Below, piece by piece: positions 50,885 to 59,126 of a DNA stretch of 64,000 nt. The DNA lies in NCBI RefSeq assembly GCF_014836645.1, contig NZ_JACSQM010000002.1:434001-498000 (forward strand), read 5' to 3'. This DNA comes from Fictibacillus norfolkensis. Lineage in GTDB: Bacteria > Bacillota > Bacilli > Bacillales > Fictibacillaceae. The position numbers and the translations under genes were made by a program. How positions within the stretch are numbered: the stretch's first letter is position 1; the number at the start of each line of letters is the position of its first letter. Under the pieces are notes generated by a model. It searched no databases and was not told where the DNA came from. It saw only the letters and a list, made by a program, of their open reading frames with translations.

Positions 50885-50965
50885 ATGAAAAGAAAATGCT
50901 TACTCTTCGTTTTGTGCCTATTTATATTTCTTTTCGCGATGTTCCTAGCTACACCTGTTGTTTAG
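50885..50965 (+). CDS. 26-residue membrane peptide
   Basis: ATG at 50885 behind AGGGGGATG. Basic start MKRK, then a hydrophobic helix (CLLFVLCLFIFLFAMFLATPVV) to the end. The size and layout match single-helix peptides such as type I toxins or sporulation peptides. Supported only by the site and composition. Confidence 0.4.
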   Translation: MKRKCLLFVLCLFIFLFAMFLATPVV

Positions 50966-51210
50966 ATGTATTGGAATTGATTTTTTTATAGGCCTTTTAG
51001 TCTACCCCGAAAAAAATGAAAAACAAATGCGATTTATGCGTGAAAATAATATTGGTAAAATAATCCTATTGACCTAAATAGAGTTATTATAAATAGTCTT
51101 TCCGATTCTTGTTTCGTTTTATAAATCGGGATAAAATGGTAATCATACAATACTTTTCCTTCTCTAGTTTCTGTACGAGTCTTGCTCCTAATTTGTAAGG
51201 AGGGATGGGG

Positions 51211-51294
51211 ATGACAGTATTTGAAGCGATGTCACTCATGATTGGTTTTTCAATGCTTGTTCTTACCATTATCCGCTCCAAAGATGACTCATAA
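51211..51294 (+). CDS. putative holin-like toxin (TxpA-like, type I TA)
   Basis: 27 residues, ATG at 51211 directly behind GGAGGGATGGGG. The sequence MTVFEAMSLMIGFSMLVLTI plus a charged tail RSKDDS matches the MTVFE/YEAL..MI.FG..I pattern of the Bacillus holin-like toxin family. Such peptides are controlled by an antisense RNA and disturb the cell membrane or wall. No antitoxin promoter could be identified with confidence on the opposite strand. A compact hairpin terminator follows. Confidence 0.6.
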   Translation: MTVFEAMSLMIGFSMLVLTIIRSKDDS

Positions 51295-51322
51295 AGACAG
51301 AGAGTTTTGTTTCTTATTTATT

Positions 51323-51352
51323 CTGCCATGCAGATGCATGGCTTATTTTTTC
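51323..51352 (+). terminator. terminator of the toxin mRNA
   Basis: GCCATGCA, GA, TGCATGGC then TTATTTTTTC: a perfect 8-base stem with T-run, 30 bases after the peptide stop. Confidence 0.85.
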
Positions 51353-51403
51353 GGATAAAATTATCTAGAAACTAGAAATACCCTATCTATGAATTGTAAA
51401 ACA

Positions 51404-51443
51404 AAAACCTTGCTGGAGAAACACTCTCCAAACAAGGTTTTTT
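51404..51443 (-). terminator. terminator of clpE
   Basis: AAACCTTG/CAAGGTTT with an inner GGAGA/TCTCC, T-rich on both sides; placed 46 bases after the clpE stop. Confidence 0.85.
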
Positions 51444-51488
51444 AGTTTTAACTTCTATCTACTCTACTTCTTACTTCCTTAGCTAATC

Positions 51489-53636
51489 TTACGCCTTTTT
51501 CACAACAATCTGTCCCTCTGCAACATTTACTGCTAGCTTCTCGACTTCCTCGTCATCTAAAAGAACATCTGCAATTTTATCCTCGATATGTTCTTGAATG
51601 ATTCGACGAAGTGGTCTTGCTCCGAATGCTGGGTGATAACCTAGTTTAGCAAGCTTCTGTTTTGCAGCTGAAGTTACTGTGATTGAAATATTTTGTTCTT
51701 GAAGTTGATCTGAAAGCTCTTGTAGCATCAAATCAACAATTTTCACAAGGTGTTCTTCTTTTAACGACTGAAATTGTACGATGCTATCAAAACGGTTAAG
51801 AAATTCTGGTTTGAAATAGCCGCCTAAAGAGTCTAAAATCTGTGTCTCTTTTTCAACCTCTTCTGTGTTAAACCCTAGTTTCTTAGTTTGTTTTACAGCT
51901 GAACCTGCATTACTTGTCATGATGATCACCGTATCTTTAAAACTTACTGTACGCCCTTGGCTGTCCGTCAATCTGCCATCTTCCATGATCTGAAGGAACA
52001 TGTGCTGTACGTCTGGATGAGCTTTTTCGATCTCATCGAGCAGAAGTATGCTATATGGCTTACGGCGGATTTGTTCTGTAAGTTGTCCTGCCTCTTCATG
52101 TCCTACATACCCTGGAGGTGAACCGATCAACTTGGATACAGCATGCTTTTCCATATATTCACTCATGTCGAGACGAATCATGCTTTCTTCATCACCAAAG
52201 ATCTCTTTAGCTAATGTTTTGGTTAATTCTGTTTTACCTACACCCGTTGGTCCTACAAATAAGAAGGAACCGATCGGACGTTTTTTTGTCTTTAATCCTG
52301 CACGGCTTCTGCGAATCGCTTTTGCTACCTTTTCTACCGCTTCATCTTGTCCGATTACTTGAGCTGAAAGTTTTGCAGCAAGCTCTTTCATCTTGGATTG
52401 TTCATCACTTTGCAGTTTGCGAACTGGAATTCCTGTTTTCTGTTCCACGATATGTTGAATATCTTCTACTTGCACAATCGCTGCCTTTTTATCTTCTTCT
52501 TGTGTTTTAAGTTTCTCATCAAGTACTAGTTCTTCTTGTCGAAGCTTAGCTGCAAGTTCGTAGTTTTCATCTGCAGCAGCTTTCTCTTTTTCTTTAACGA
52601 GTTCTTCTAACCGCTCTTCAATGGACGATTTCTCAATCGTAATATGTTGAAGGTTGCTTTTTGAACCTGCTTCATCCATAAGATCGATCGCTTTATCGGG
52701 CAAGAAACGATCTTGAATATAACGATGTGATAAAGTAACACAAGCTTTTAAAGCTTCTTCTGTAAATTTAACTTGGTGATAGTCTTCATAACGCGAAGCA
52801 AGTCCCTTAAGGATCTCAAACGCTTCATCTGTCGTTGGTTCGTTAACGATAACAGGCTGAAAGCGTCGTTCAAGCGCTGCATCTTTTTCGATCTGGCGAT
52901 ATTCTTTAAGTGTTGTAGCACCAACCATCTGAAGTTCACCACGAGCCAGTGCTGGTTTTAAAATGTTTCCTGCATCCATTGAACCTTCAGCAGACCCTGC
53001 TCCTACGATCTGATGCACCTCATCTACAAAAAGAATGACGTTCTTCCGTTTTTGAAGTTCTGCAATCAGTTGTTTCATTCTTTCTTCAAACTGACCTCTC
53101 ACGCCAGTGTCTGCAACGAGTGAAGCAACATCTAACAAATAGACTTCTTTATTCAGAAGTTTTGCTGGTACATTGCCTTCTACGATCTTAGTAGCTAAAC
53201 CTTCAGCTATTGCAGTTTTCCCTACACCTGGCTCACCGATTAATACCGGGTTATTTTTTGTACGACGATTCAAGATTTCAATCACACGGCGTACTTCCTG
53301 ATCACGTCCGATGACAGGATCAATGATCCCTGCTTTTGCAGCATCTGTTAAGTTTCGGCCAAATTTATCTAAGAAGCCTCCGCCGCCACGTTTACCTTTT
53401 TGAGTTTGTTGATGATGTGGATCGTTCGCTTGGTCTGCAAAAGCTTGACCATTCATCATCTGTTGAAAAATATCATCGAAAGAAGAAAAATTCATGTTCA
53501 TTCCTCCCCCAGTTGTCATTTCTTGTTTTACTTTATGATAACAATTAGAGCAGAGCACAAATTGTTTCTTTTCTTTATTCATAGAGATACTCATTTGAAT
53601 CGTAGCAGGATTAACTTCACATTGTTCACAACGCAT
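51489..53636 (-). CDS. clpE: ATP-dependent Clp protease ATP-binding subunit ClpE
   Basis: 715 residues. The N-terminal zinc finger with C3, C6, C29 and C32 marks ClpE among the HSP100 proteins. AAA-1 has Walker A GEPGVGKT (134-141) and [15 protein letters not shown]; a UVR-like coiled-coil region ([16 protein letters not shown]) follows, then AAA-2 with [12 protein letters not shown] and [15 protein letters not shown]. It unfolds damaged proteins and feeds them to ClpP under heat or disulfide stress. GGGGGTT precedes the ATG. A CtsR-controlled promoter lies upstream. Confidence 0.97.
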   Translation of the reverse strand: MRCEQCEVNPATIQMSISMNKEKKQFVLCSNCYHKVKQEMTTGGGMNMNFSSFDDIFQQMMNGQAFADQANDPHHQQTQKGKRGGGGFLDKFGRNLTDAAKAGIIDPVIGRDQEVRRVIEILNRRTKNNPVLIGEPGVGKTAIAEGLATKIVEGNVPAKLLNKEVYLLDVASLVADTGVRGQFEERMKQLIAELQKRKNVILFVDEVHQIVGAGSAEGSMDAGNILKPALARGELQMVGATTLKEYRQIEKDAALERRFQPVIVNEPTTDEAFEILKGLASRYEDYHQVKFTEEALKACVTLSHRYIQDRFLPDKAIDLMDEAGSKSNLQHITIEKSSIEERLEELVKEKEKAAADENYELAAKLRQEELVLDEKLKTQEEDKKAAIVQVEDIQHIVEQKTGIPVRKLQSDEQSKMKELAAKLSAQVIGQDEAVEKVAKAIRRSRAGLKTKKRPIGSFLFVGPTGVGKTELTKTLAKEIFGDEESMIRLDMSEYMEKHAVSKLIGSPPGYVGHEEAGQLTEQIRRKPYSILLLDEIEKAHPDVQHMFLQIMEDGRLTDSQGRTVSFKDTVIIMTSNAGSAVKQTKKLGFNTEEVEKETQILDSLGGYFKPEFLNRFDSIVQFQSLKEEHLVKIVDLMLQELSDQLQEQNISITVTSAAKQKLAKLGYHPAFGARPLRRIIQEHIEDKIADVLLDDEEVEKLAVNVAEGQIVVKKA

Positions 53637-53760
53637 ACTTGTAACCCCCTATAAATTTTTTTAAAAAATTGTATAAATTATTTGCGATTATAACGGTATG
53701 ACCTTCGCTTCGCAACTTTTATGATTTAAGTGATCTGGGTCTACTTGCTAAAAGTTTGAC

Positions 53761-53777
53761 TTTGACTTTCTTTGACC
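53761..53777. promoter_or_regulatory. CtsR operator, downstream copy
   Basis: On the minus strand GGTCAAAGAAAGTCAAA, fitting the (A/G)GTCAAA-N3-(A/G)GTCAAA heptad repeat; an extra GTCAAA half-site follows at 53755-53760. Confidence 0.93.
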
Positions 53778-53793
53778 TTTCACCTTTAATCAT

Positions 53794-53822
53794 ATTATAC
53801 TTTGACCTTTTTTGACTTTCAA
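53794..53822 (-). promoter_or_regulatory. sigma-A promoter of clpE
   Basis: On the minus strand TTGAAA, 17 bases, TATAAT. Confidence 0.93.
53801..53817. promoter_or_regulatory. CtsR operator inside the promoter spacer
   Basis: On the minus strand AGTCAAAAAAGGTCAAA, an exact heptad repeat filling the space between -35 and -10. Confidence 0.95.
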
Positions 53823-53849
53823 GTATTTTGTTTGACTGTTAAAAATAAC

Positions 53850-53880
53850 AAAAAGAGATGAGCTCTTAACCCATCTCTTC
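53850..53880 (-). terminator. rho-independent terminator
   Basis: AGAGATGGG and CATCTCTTTTT on the minus strand, directly after the lipoprotein stop. Confidence 0.85.
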
Positions 53881-53886
53881 CCCAAA

Positions 53887-54459
53887 TCAGTTCCAATTAA
53901 AAGTGATTTTTTGTCTGTAATCTTCTGTTTCTCCGGTAGGCGTCAACCATACTTCAAGTGTATAGGCTCCTGGATCAAGATTATTCACTAAAATGTCCTG
54001 TTTAAAAACATCCGCTTGTTTCAGTTTTAATGAAGAAAGAACCTGCATGAACATATGATTTTTCGAGTATTGGTAAACAATTTTCCCATTCTTATCTTTG
54101 ATCACATAATCAAATTTTTGACTAGACGAAAATTGAAAAACCTTCTCTTTTTCTGTTTGATTTTTTAATTCATATCGAAATAGAATACCTTTTGCATTCT
54201 GCTGTTCTTGAACATTGATCGTACTTTCAATACTTCCTGCAACGATACCGTTCTGACCATCTTGTCCAGATCGTTCTTCTTTTCCTGCCCCAGGACTTTG
54301 TTGTTTCTTTTTATCTTCTTTACCATCACCTATCACCGGTTGCTCTCTCCCTTCGGATTGGTTTTGGCTGTCATTGTCCCCACAGCCTGTAGCGACTATC
54401 GAAAAACATAATATGATCAGTATAACACGCCATCTGTTGATCCAACATTTTCTCATCAT
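53887..54459 (-). CDS. lipoprotein with BsuPI (intracellular proteinase inhibitor-like) domain
   Basis: 190 residues. Signal peptide with lipobox VATGC (cysteine near 26), then a polar Gln/Lys/Gly linker, then a beta-sandwich domain: GILFRYELKNQTEKEKVFQFSSSQKFDYVIKDKNGKIVYQYSKNHMF and LVNNLDPGAYTLEVWLTP. This pattern is BsuPI (IPI). The B. subtilis inhibitor is cytoplasmic; this copy is exported and lipid-anchored, so it may act on surface or secreted proteases or be a structural domain. Confidence 0.85.
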   Translation of the reverse strand: MMRKCWINRWRVILIILCFSIVATGCGDNDSQNQSEGREQPVIGDGKEDKKKQQSPGAGKEERSGQDGQNGIVAGSIESTINVQEQQNAKGILFRYELKNQTEKEKVFQFSSSQKFDYVIKDKNGKIVYQYSKNHMFMQVLSSLKLKQADVFKQDILVNNLDPGAYTLEVWLTPTGETEDYRQKITFNWN

Positions 54460-54574
54460 TCTTCACCTCACTTGTTAGTTTGGGCATATATACGTAATTT
54501 CATGTTTAAAAAGGATTTTTAGCTTCGTTCATGTAAAATAGAAATAAACTTATACGTATAGGGAGTGAGTTTCC

Positions 54575-55951
54575 TTGGAAATGACAAAGTCAGATCTTTT
54601 GCTTGAGATGCAGAAAATAACTTCTGAAAAACGTGCCACACAAAATGAAACGATTCTCTGGCAGCATAGCCACGATGAATCTTATCACCACCCTGTTTCT
54701 CCTGATGTAGTTGTATACCCGATATCGTCAGAAGAAATTTCTTCTATTCTTAAATTCGCAAATGAAAACATAATTCCTGTCGTGCCTTACGGAGCCGGTT
54801 CTAGTCTTGAGGGCCACTGTATACCCGTAAATGGCGGCATCACACTAAACTTTCAAGAAATGAATGAAGTGCTGGAGATTCGTCCAGATGATTTTTTAGT
54901 GAGAGTACAGCCTGGCGTCACACGCACTCAGCTAAACCTAGCACTAAAAAAATTCGGATTGTTCTTTCCAGTCGACCCCGGCGCTGATGCTACGATCGGT
55001 GGGATGGCAGCTACGAATGCAAGTGGAACAACAAGCGTAAAATATGGAATCATGCGCGACCAAGTACGAAATCTTCAAGTCGTATTAGCGGATGGACAAA
55101 TTATTCAAACCGGCGGAATGGCTGCTAAATCGTCAGCTGGCTATCACTTGACCTCCATGTTTGTAGGCTCAGAAGGTACTTTAGGGGTATTTACTGAGAT
55201 CACATTAAAAGTATACGGAATTCCTGAGGCAGTACTTGCAGCTAGGTGTACGTTTCCATCTGTTCAAACGGCAGTTGAAGCTGCAAGTGCAGTTCTTGGC
55301 TCTGGGACTGGTATCGCAAGAATGGAGCTGGTTGATGAACGCTCGATCGTCCAAGTGAACCACAATAGTGATACTTCTTATACAGAAGCGCCTACCTTAT
55401 TTTTAGAGTTTCAAGGAAACCCAGCTAGTGTTACATATGAAGCATCACTCACAAAGGAATTGCTCGAGAGCTTTGGTGGTCTTGAATGGACAGAGGAACG
55501 TGATTCTAAGGCTCGCGCTAAACTTTGGGAAGCAAGACACCATTTAGCTTATGCATTTAAACATGGCTATCCAGGAAAATCGATGATGTTTACCGATGTT
55601 TGTCTTCCACTCTCCGAATTGTCTGGAGCAATCGTACACGCGAGAGAAACGATGGACGAGGTAGGAGTACCGGGAGCAGTCCTCGGTCATGTAGGTGATG
55701 GAAATTTTCATGCCATTTTGATGTATGATAGTTCGATTTTGGAAGAGCGCGAAAAAGCCGATACGGTGAACGCTAGTATAGTGGACTATGCACTTCAAAA
55801 AGGCGGCACCTGTACAGGAGAGCATGGTATCGGAATCGGAAAAGCAAAATATTTGGCTAAGGAACATGCTGATACTCTTCCCATCATGTTCGCTATAAAA
55901 AAACAATTGGATCCAAAAGACATTTTAAACCCTGGTAAGATCATAATATAG
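54575..55951 (+). CDS. FAD-linked oxidase, glycolate/D-lactate dehydrogenase (GlcD) type
   Basis: 458 residues. TTG at 54575 follows GGGAGTGAG; an ATG two codons later is possible. FAD domain: VPYGAGSSLEGHCIPVNGGITLNF, GADATIGGMAATNASGTTSVKYGIMRDQV and SAGYHLTSMFVGSEGTLGVFTEIT. C-terminal metal-linked part: GHVGDGNFHAILMYD and CTGEHGIGIGKAKYL, ending DPKDILNPGKI. It oxidises a D-2-hydroxyacid, most likely D-lactate or glycolate, passing electrons to the respiratory chain. Confidence 0.93.
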   Translation: MEMTKSDLLLEMQKITSEKRATQNETILWQHSHDESYHHPVSPDVVVYPISSEEISSILKFANENIIPVVPYGAGSSLEGHCIPVNGGITLNFQEMNEVLEIRPDDFLVRVQPGVTRTQLNLALKKFGLFFPVDPGADATIGGMAATNASGTTSVKYGIMRDQVRNLQVVLADGQIIQTGGMAAKSSAGYHLTSMFVGSEGTLGVFTEITLKVYGIPEAVLAARCTFPSVQTAVEAASAVLGSGTGIARMELVDERSIVQVNHNSDTSYTEAPTLFLEFQGNPASVTYEASLTKELLESFGGLEWTEERDSKARAKLWEARHHLAYAFKHGYPGKSMMFTDVCLPLSELSGAIVHARETMDEVGVPGAVLGHVGDGNFHAILMYDSSILEEREKADTVNASIVDYALQKGGTCTGEHGIGIGKAKYLAKEHADTLPIMFAIKKQLDPKDILNPGKIII

Positions 55952-56015
55952 AAATGAAACGAAGAGCTTGTATGAATCGCATTAGAGAGATAACAAACCA
56001 AGGAGGCGTTATTTC

Positions 56016-56336
56016 ATGATCGTCGTAACAACTGAGAACATAAAAGGCTATGAGGTGAAGGAAGTAAAAGGCTCTGCTTTTGGAGTCGTTGTACGCGCTC
56101 GTGGAATCGGCGGCGACATCATGGCGGGATTACGAGGAATCATGGGCGGTGAGATCAAAGAATATACGAGTATGCTTGAAGATGCGCGAAAGCAAGCAGT
56201 TGACCGGATGGTAAAGAATGCTACTGAGATGGGTGGCAACGCCATCATAATGATGCGCTTTGATTCTGGAGAGATGGGCAATAACATGAGCGAGATCGTT
56301 GCTTATGGAACGGTTGTCGTCATTGAAAAACAATGA
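56016..56336 (+). CDS. YbjQ/UPF0145 family protein
   Basis: 106 residues behind AAGGAGG. Family motifs TTENIKGYEVKEVKGSAFGVVVRARGIGGDI and ARKQAVDRMVKNATEMGGNAII. YbjQ proteins form pentamers of unknown function, possibly heavy-metal binding. Overlaps the next start by 4 bases. Confidence 0.93.
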   Translation: MIVVTTENIKGYEVKEVKGSAFGVVVRARGIGGDIMAGLRGIMGGEIKEYTSMLEDARKQAVDRMVKNATEMGGNAIIMMRFDSGEMGNNMSEIVAYGTVVVIEKQ

Positions 56337-56563
56337 ACATCATAAGCATCCTAATCGGCTGGCAAGTTTTGTCTATCCTTTTCTTAATCGTCTTAGCTAT
56401 CATCTCATGGATGTATTTTGATAAGCGATACAAAAAAAGTGAAACAAAAGTGCCTTCAGGCTATATTTGGACAGATGAAATATCAATTGATCCTACTTCC
56501 GGAAAAAGGGAACGCGTTTATTATAATCCGGATACTGGCGATCGGTTTTATAAAAAAGAATAA
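56333..56563 (+). CDS. small membrane protein in operon with the YbjQ gene
   Basis: 76 residues, ATGA overlap with the YbjQ-family gene. One N-terminal hydrophobic helix (about 5-28), then a soluble tail with WTDEISIDPTSGKRERVYYNPDTGDRFYKKE, which resembles a short beta-hairpin repeat. No family name known to me. Confidence 0.75.
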   Translation: MNIISILIGWQVLSILFLIVLAIISWMYFDKRYKKSETKVPSGYIWTDEISIDPTSGKRERVYYNPDTGDRFYKKE

Positions 56564-56567
56564 AGAT

Positions 56568-56612
56568 AAGCTTGTCTTTTTGAGGAATTCTCCTTGAAAG
56601 GCAAGCTTATTT
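56568..56612 (+). terminator. long stem terminator
   Basis: ATAAGCTTGTCTTT and AAAGGCAAGCTTAT form a 14-base stem with one G-U, directly after the operon. Confidence 0.88.
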
Positions 56613-56645
56613 TGAGCCTTATGATGTTTATTGTTTTCTTTTGGT

Positions 56646-56706
56646 GCGGTTGCAAGGTTTTATGATTGGTCCCTGATTTTTATGCTCGGTCACAAGGTTT
56701 TATTTT
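56646..56706. repeat. 20-nt-period tandem array 4 (three units)
   Basis: TTTTAT ends at 56663, 56683 and 56703 (TAT at 56661, 56681, 56701) and GGT recurs at 56648, 56668 and 56688. Spacing is exactly 20; units share GGTTTTATG and diverge elsewhere. Confidence 0.7.
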
Positions 56707-56741
56707 CACACTAATATCTAGATTCCGTATCAAATTAACAA

Positions 56742-56774
56742 ATAAGCCGCCCATTCAAGCTGGGCGGCTTTCAT
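56742..56774 (-). terminator. terminator of the chemoreceptor gene
   Basis: AAGCCGCCCA and TGGGCGGCTT form a perfect 10-base stem; A/T runs on both sides. Confidence 0.92.
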
Positions 56775-56791
56775 TATGCTTCTTTTCATTT

Positions 56792-58480
56792 CTACACTTT
56801 AAATTTATTAATGGCTTCGTTCATCTCTTCTGCTAGCTGTGAAAGTGCGTTTGATGAAGATGAGATCTCCTCCATGCTTGCTAGCTGTTCTTCTGCAGAA
56901 GCAGAAACTTCTTGCGTTGATGAAGCTGCTGTTTCTGCCATCGATGAGATCACGTCGATCGAGCCAACAACATGTTCAGTACTCGCTGTCATCTGCTCTG
57001 TTGCGGCTGAGATATCGCTCACTTGGCCAGAAACCTCTGCAACTGTTTCATACAGACTTTTGAACGCTTCTCCTGATTGATAGACGAGTTCTCTGCCGCC
57101 ATTTACCTCTATCGCACCGTTCTTCATAGCAGAAACGGCTTTTTCAGTTAGCTCCTGTATGCTAGTGATCAGTTGCCCGATCTGGGATGCAGATGCTGAA
57201 GATTGCTCTGCTAACTTTCGTACTTCATCAGCAACTACTGCAAAGCCCCTGCCTTGTTCTCCTGCACGAGCTGCTTCGATTGCAGCATTCAGTGCTAAAA
57301 GATTTGTCTGACCGGCAATATCCGTAATCACATCAACAATATTCGTAATTTCTTGAGACTGCTCACCAAGATCCTTCACAACTTGAGAGGTACTGTCCAT
57401 AGAAGTGTGAATCGCATCCATTTGGCCGATCGTCTTTTGTATGGTCTGATTTCCGCCTTCTGCTACCTGCATAGAACGAGCGGATGCTTCAGACATGTTC
57501 TTCATACTAACTGCGATCTGTTGAATTCCGGCAGAAAGCTGGTTCATGGCTTCTACGATATCATCTACCGTACGCACTTGTTCTTGAGATCCTCCTGCCA
57601 CCTCACCTATCGTTGTCGCGATCTGTTCTGTTGCCATACTCGTTTGTTCAGCTGAAGCAGTTAACTCTTCAGAAGATGCTGCCACCTGTTCAGCGGTAGC
57701 TCTGACTTGCCTGATTAAAGTTGCAAGGTTTGTACCCATATGGTTGATGCCATCTGCGAGCATACCAATCTCATCTTTATTTTTTACAAAGATCGGATCC
57801 ATCGTCAAATCACCATCTGCAATGTCATTAAGCATATTGGACATTCTCACAACAGGTCTTGAGATCATAAGCGAGATCGTGTAACCGATTGTAAGTGCAG
57901 CCACTACAATAACGATTCCTAAAATCGTGATGAGAGAGACAACGAACTTCTCCTCGTCCGCAACGACGACTCTGCCTTCAGCCATTAGGTTTGCTTGTCT
58001 CTTGCCCATCTCTTCTGTTACAGCTCGCATGTCTCTGCCTAACGGAAAAAGAGTGCTTTTTGCATATTCATTTGCTGCTTCCATGTTACTCATTGAGTTT
58101 TGCAGCACACGGTCTGATTCCGTTTTGTAATCATTGTTCAAATAATAAATCTTTTCCAGCCTATCTTTATCTGCCTTTAATTTAACGAGTTTCATCGTTT
58201 CATTTACGAGTGTATTAATCCTTTCGTTCGCGTCGGTCAACTTTTGTTTGCTGTCGGTCGATTGCTCGAGCAAGTATTCCCTGACACTATTGTTTTGAAC
58301 AGTCGCTTGAAGTTCAATCTCCTTCGCATTGTTATAGATTACCGTTCTTCTGTCTAATAGTTCACTGTATGTATGTTGCATGTCTTTTAAAAAGTAAAAG
58401 AAAACACCGCAAGTTGCAGAAAACAGAACGGCAATTGTTAAAAAAGAACCTACTAGCTTTTTTCTTAACGTTAGTTTCAT
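56792..58480 (-). CDS. methyl-accepting chemotaxis protein
   Basis: 562 residues. TM1 (about 9-31), a four-helix-bundle sensor domain, TM2 (about 180-203), HAMP ([20 protein letters not shown]) and a long signalling domain. The tip motif is [41 protein letters not shown]. The ligand is unknown. GAGGTGACG precedes the ATG, which lies 10 bases after the CheW-like gene stop, so receptor and coupling protein are co-transcribed. Confidence 0.96.
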   Translation of the reverse strand: MKLTLRKKLVGSFLTIAVLFSATCGVFFYFLKDMQHTYSELLDRRTVIYNNAKEIELQATVQNNSVREYLLEQSTDSKQKLTDANERINTLVNETMKLVKLKADKDRLEKIYYLNNDYKTESDRVLQNSMSNMEAANEYAKSTLFPLGRDMRAVTEEMGKRQANLMAEGRVVVADEEKFVVSLITILGIVIVVAALTIGYTISLMISRPVVRMSNMLNDIADGDLTMDPIFVKNKDEIGMLADGINHMGTNLATLIRQVRATAEQVAASSEELTASAEQTSMATEQIATTIGEVAGGSQEQVRTVDDIVEAMNQLSAGIQQIAVSMKNMSEASARSMQVAEGGNQTIQKTIGQMDAIHTSMDSTSQVVKDLGEQSQEITNIVDVITDIAGQTNLLALNAAIEAARAGEQGRGFAVVADEVRKLAEQSSASASQIGQLITSIQELTEKAVSAMKNGAIEVNGGRELVYQSGEAFKSLYETVAEVSGQVSDISAATEQMTASTEHVVGSIDVISSMAETAASSTQEVSASAEEQLASMEEISSSSNALSQLAEEMNEAINKFKV

Positions 58481-58490
58481 ACGTCACCTC

Positions 58491-58931
58491 TTATAAATTT
58501 CTGTTGCTAAAAATAATTGGACAATTTAGCACAATGATTAGGTGATCATCCTGCTTAGAGACACCTTTTATTAACGAGTCCTTCTTTGAACGAAAACTTC
58601 CTGGTGATTGTATGGAATCTGCTTCAATATCAATAACATCAGTTGCAGCTTCCGTTAGAAGCCCTAAGAAATTTTCTTCATTCTGTAAAATAACAATTCT
58701 AGTCTGATCTGTGATCTCGGCCTTCCCTTTACCGATCAGCTGTCCAAAATCAATGATCGGAATAACGTTCCCTCTTAAATGAATGATTCCTAATACGTCT
58801 GAAGACATCTCTGGCATCGGTGTTATGTCCAGAACGCGCTCGATCGAAGCGACATGTTCGATCGGCAGCCCATATTGTTCAACACCAGCTGTTATTACAA
58901 CAATCTTTAAAGTTTGAGTGCTAAGTGACAT
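58491..58931 (-). CDS. CheW-like chemotaxis coupling protein
   Basis: 146 residues from the ATG at 58931 behind AAAGGAGC. CheW beta-barrel: YGLPIEHVASIERVLDITPMP, VLGIIHLRGNVIPIIDFGQL and QTRIVILQNEENFLGLLTEAATDVI. It bridges a chemoreceptor to CheA. Its gene precedes the receptor; a separate CheW copy in the fla/che cluster is expected. Confidence 0.94.
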   Translation of the reverse strand: MSLSTQTLKIVVITAGVEQYGLPIEHVASIERVLDITPMPEMSSDVLGIIHLRGNVIPIIDFGQLIGKGKAEITDQTRIVILQNEENFLGLLTEAATDVIDIEADSIQSPGSFRSKKDSLIKGVSKQDDHLIIVLNCPIIFSNRNL

Positions 58932-59087
58932 CTCACTTGCTCCTTTTCTAGGTATTTCTTCATTAAACAATAGTCATGAGTTCTCCCTCTTTTTATCGGT
59001 TAAGAAATTCAAATGTTTTAGTCTCAAAAATGATAATAAATCTACTAGTCATTTATAGAGTTTCTCGAGTTTATGTCCCAACAAAAA

Positions 59088-59119
59088 AAACGCCTGAGCA
59101 ATTTTCTGCTCAGGCGTAC
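59088..59119 (-). terminator. rho-independent terminator
   Basis: ACGCCTGAGCA and TGCTCAGGCGT, perfect 11-base stem with a T-run on the minus strand. Confidence 0.93.
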
Positions 59120-59126
59120 TTCTTAC

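Noticed and set aside
51087..51281. 64-codon minus-strand frame opposite the toxin candidate
   Set aside because: No ribosome site; it is antisense to a short gene with a far better site. A non-coding antisense RNA is more plausible than a protein.
51295..51420. Promoter for an antitoxin RNA on the minus strand
   Set aside because: GATAAT is present but no -35 at 16-18 bases; too weak to report as a feature.
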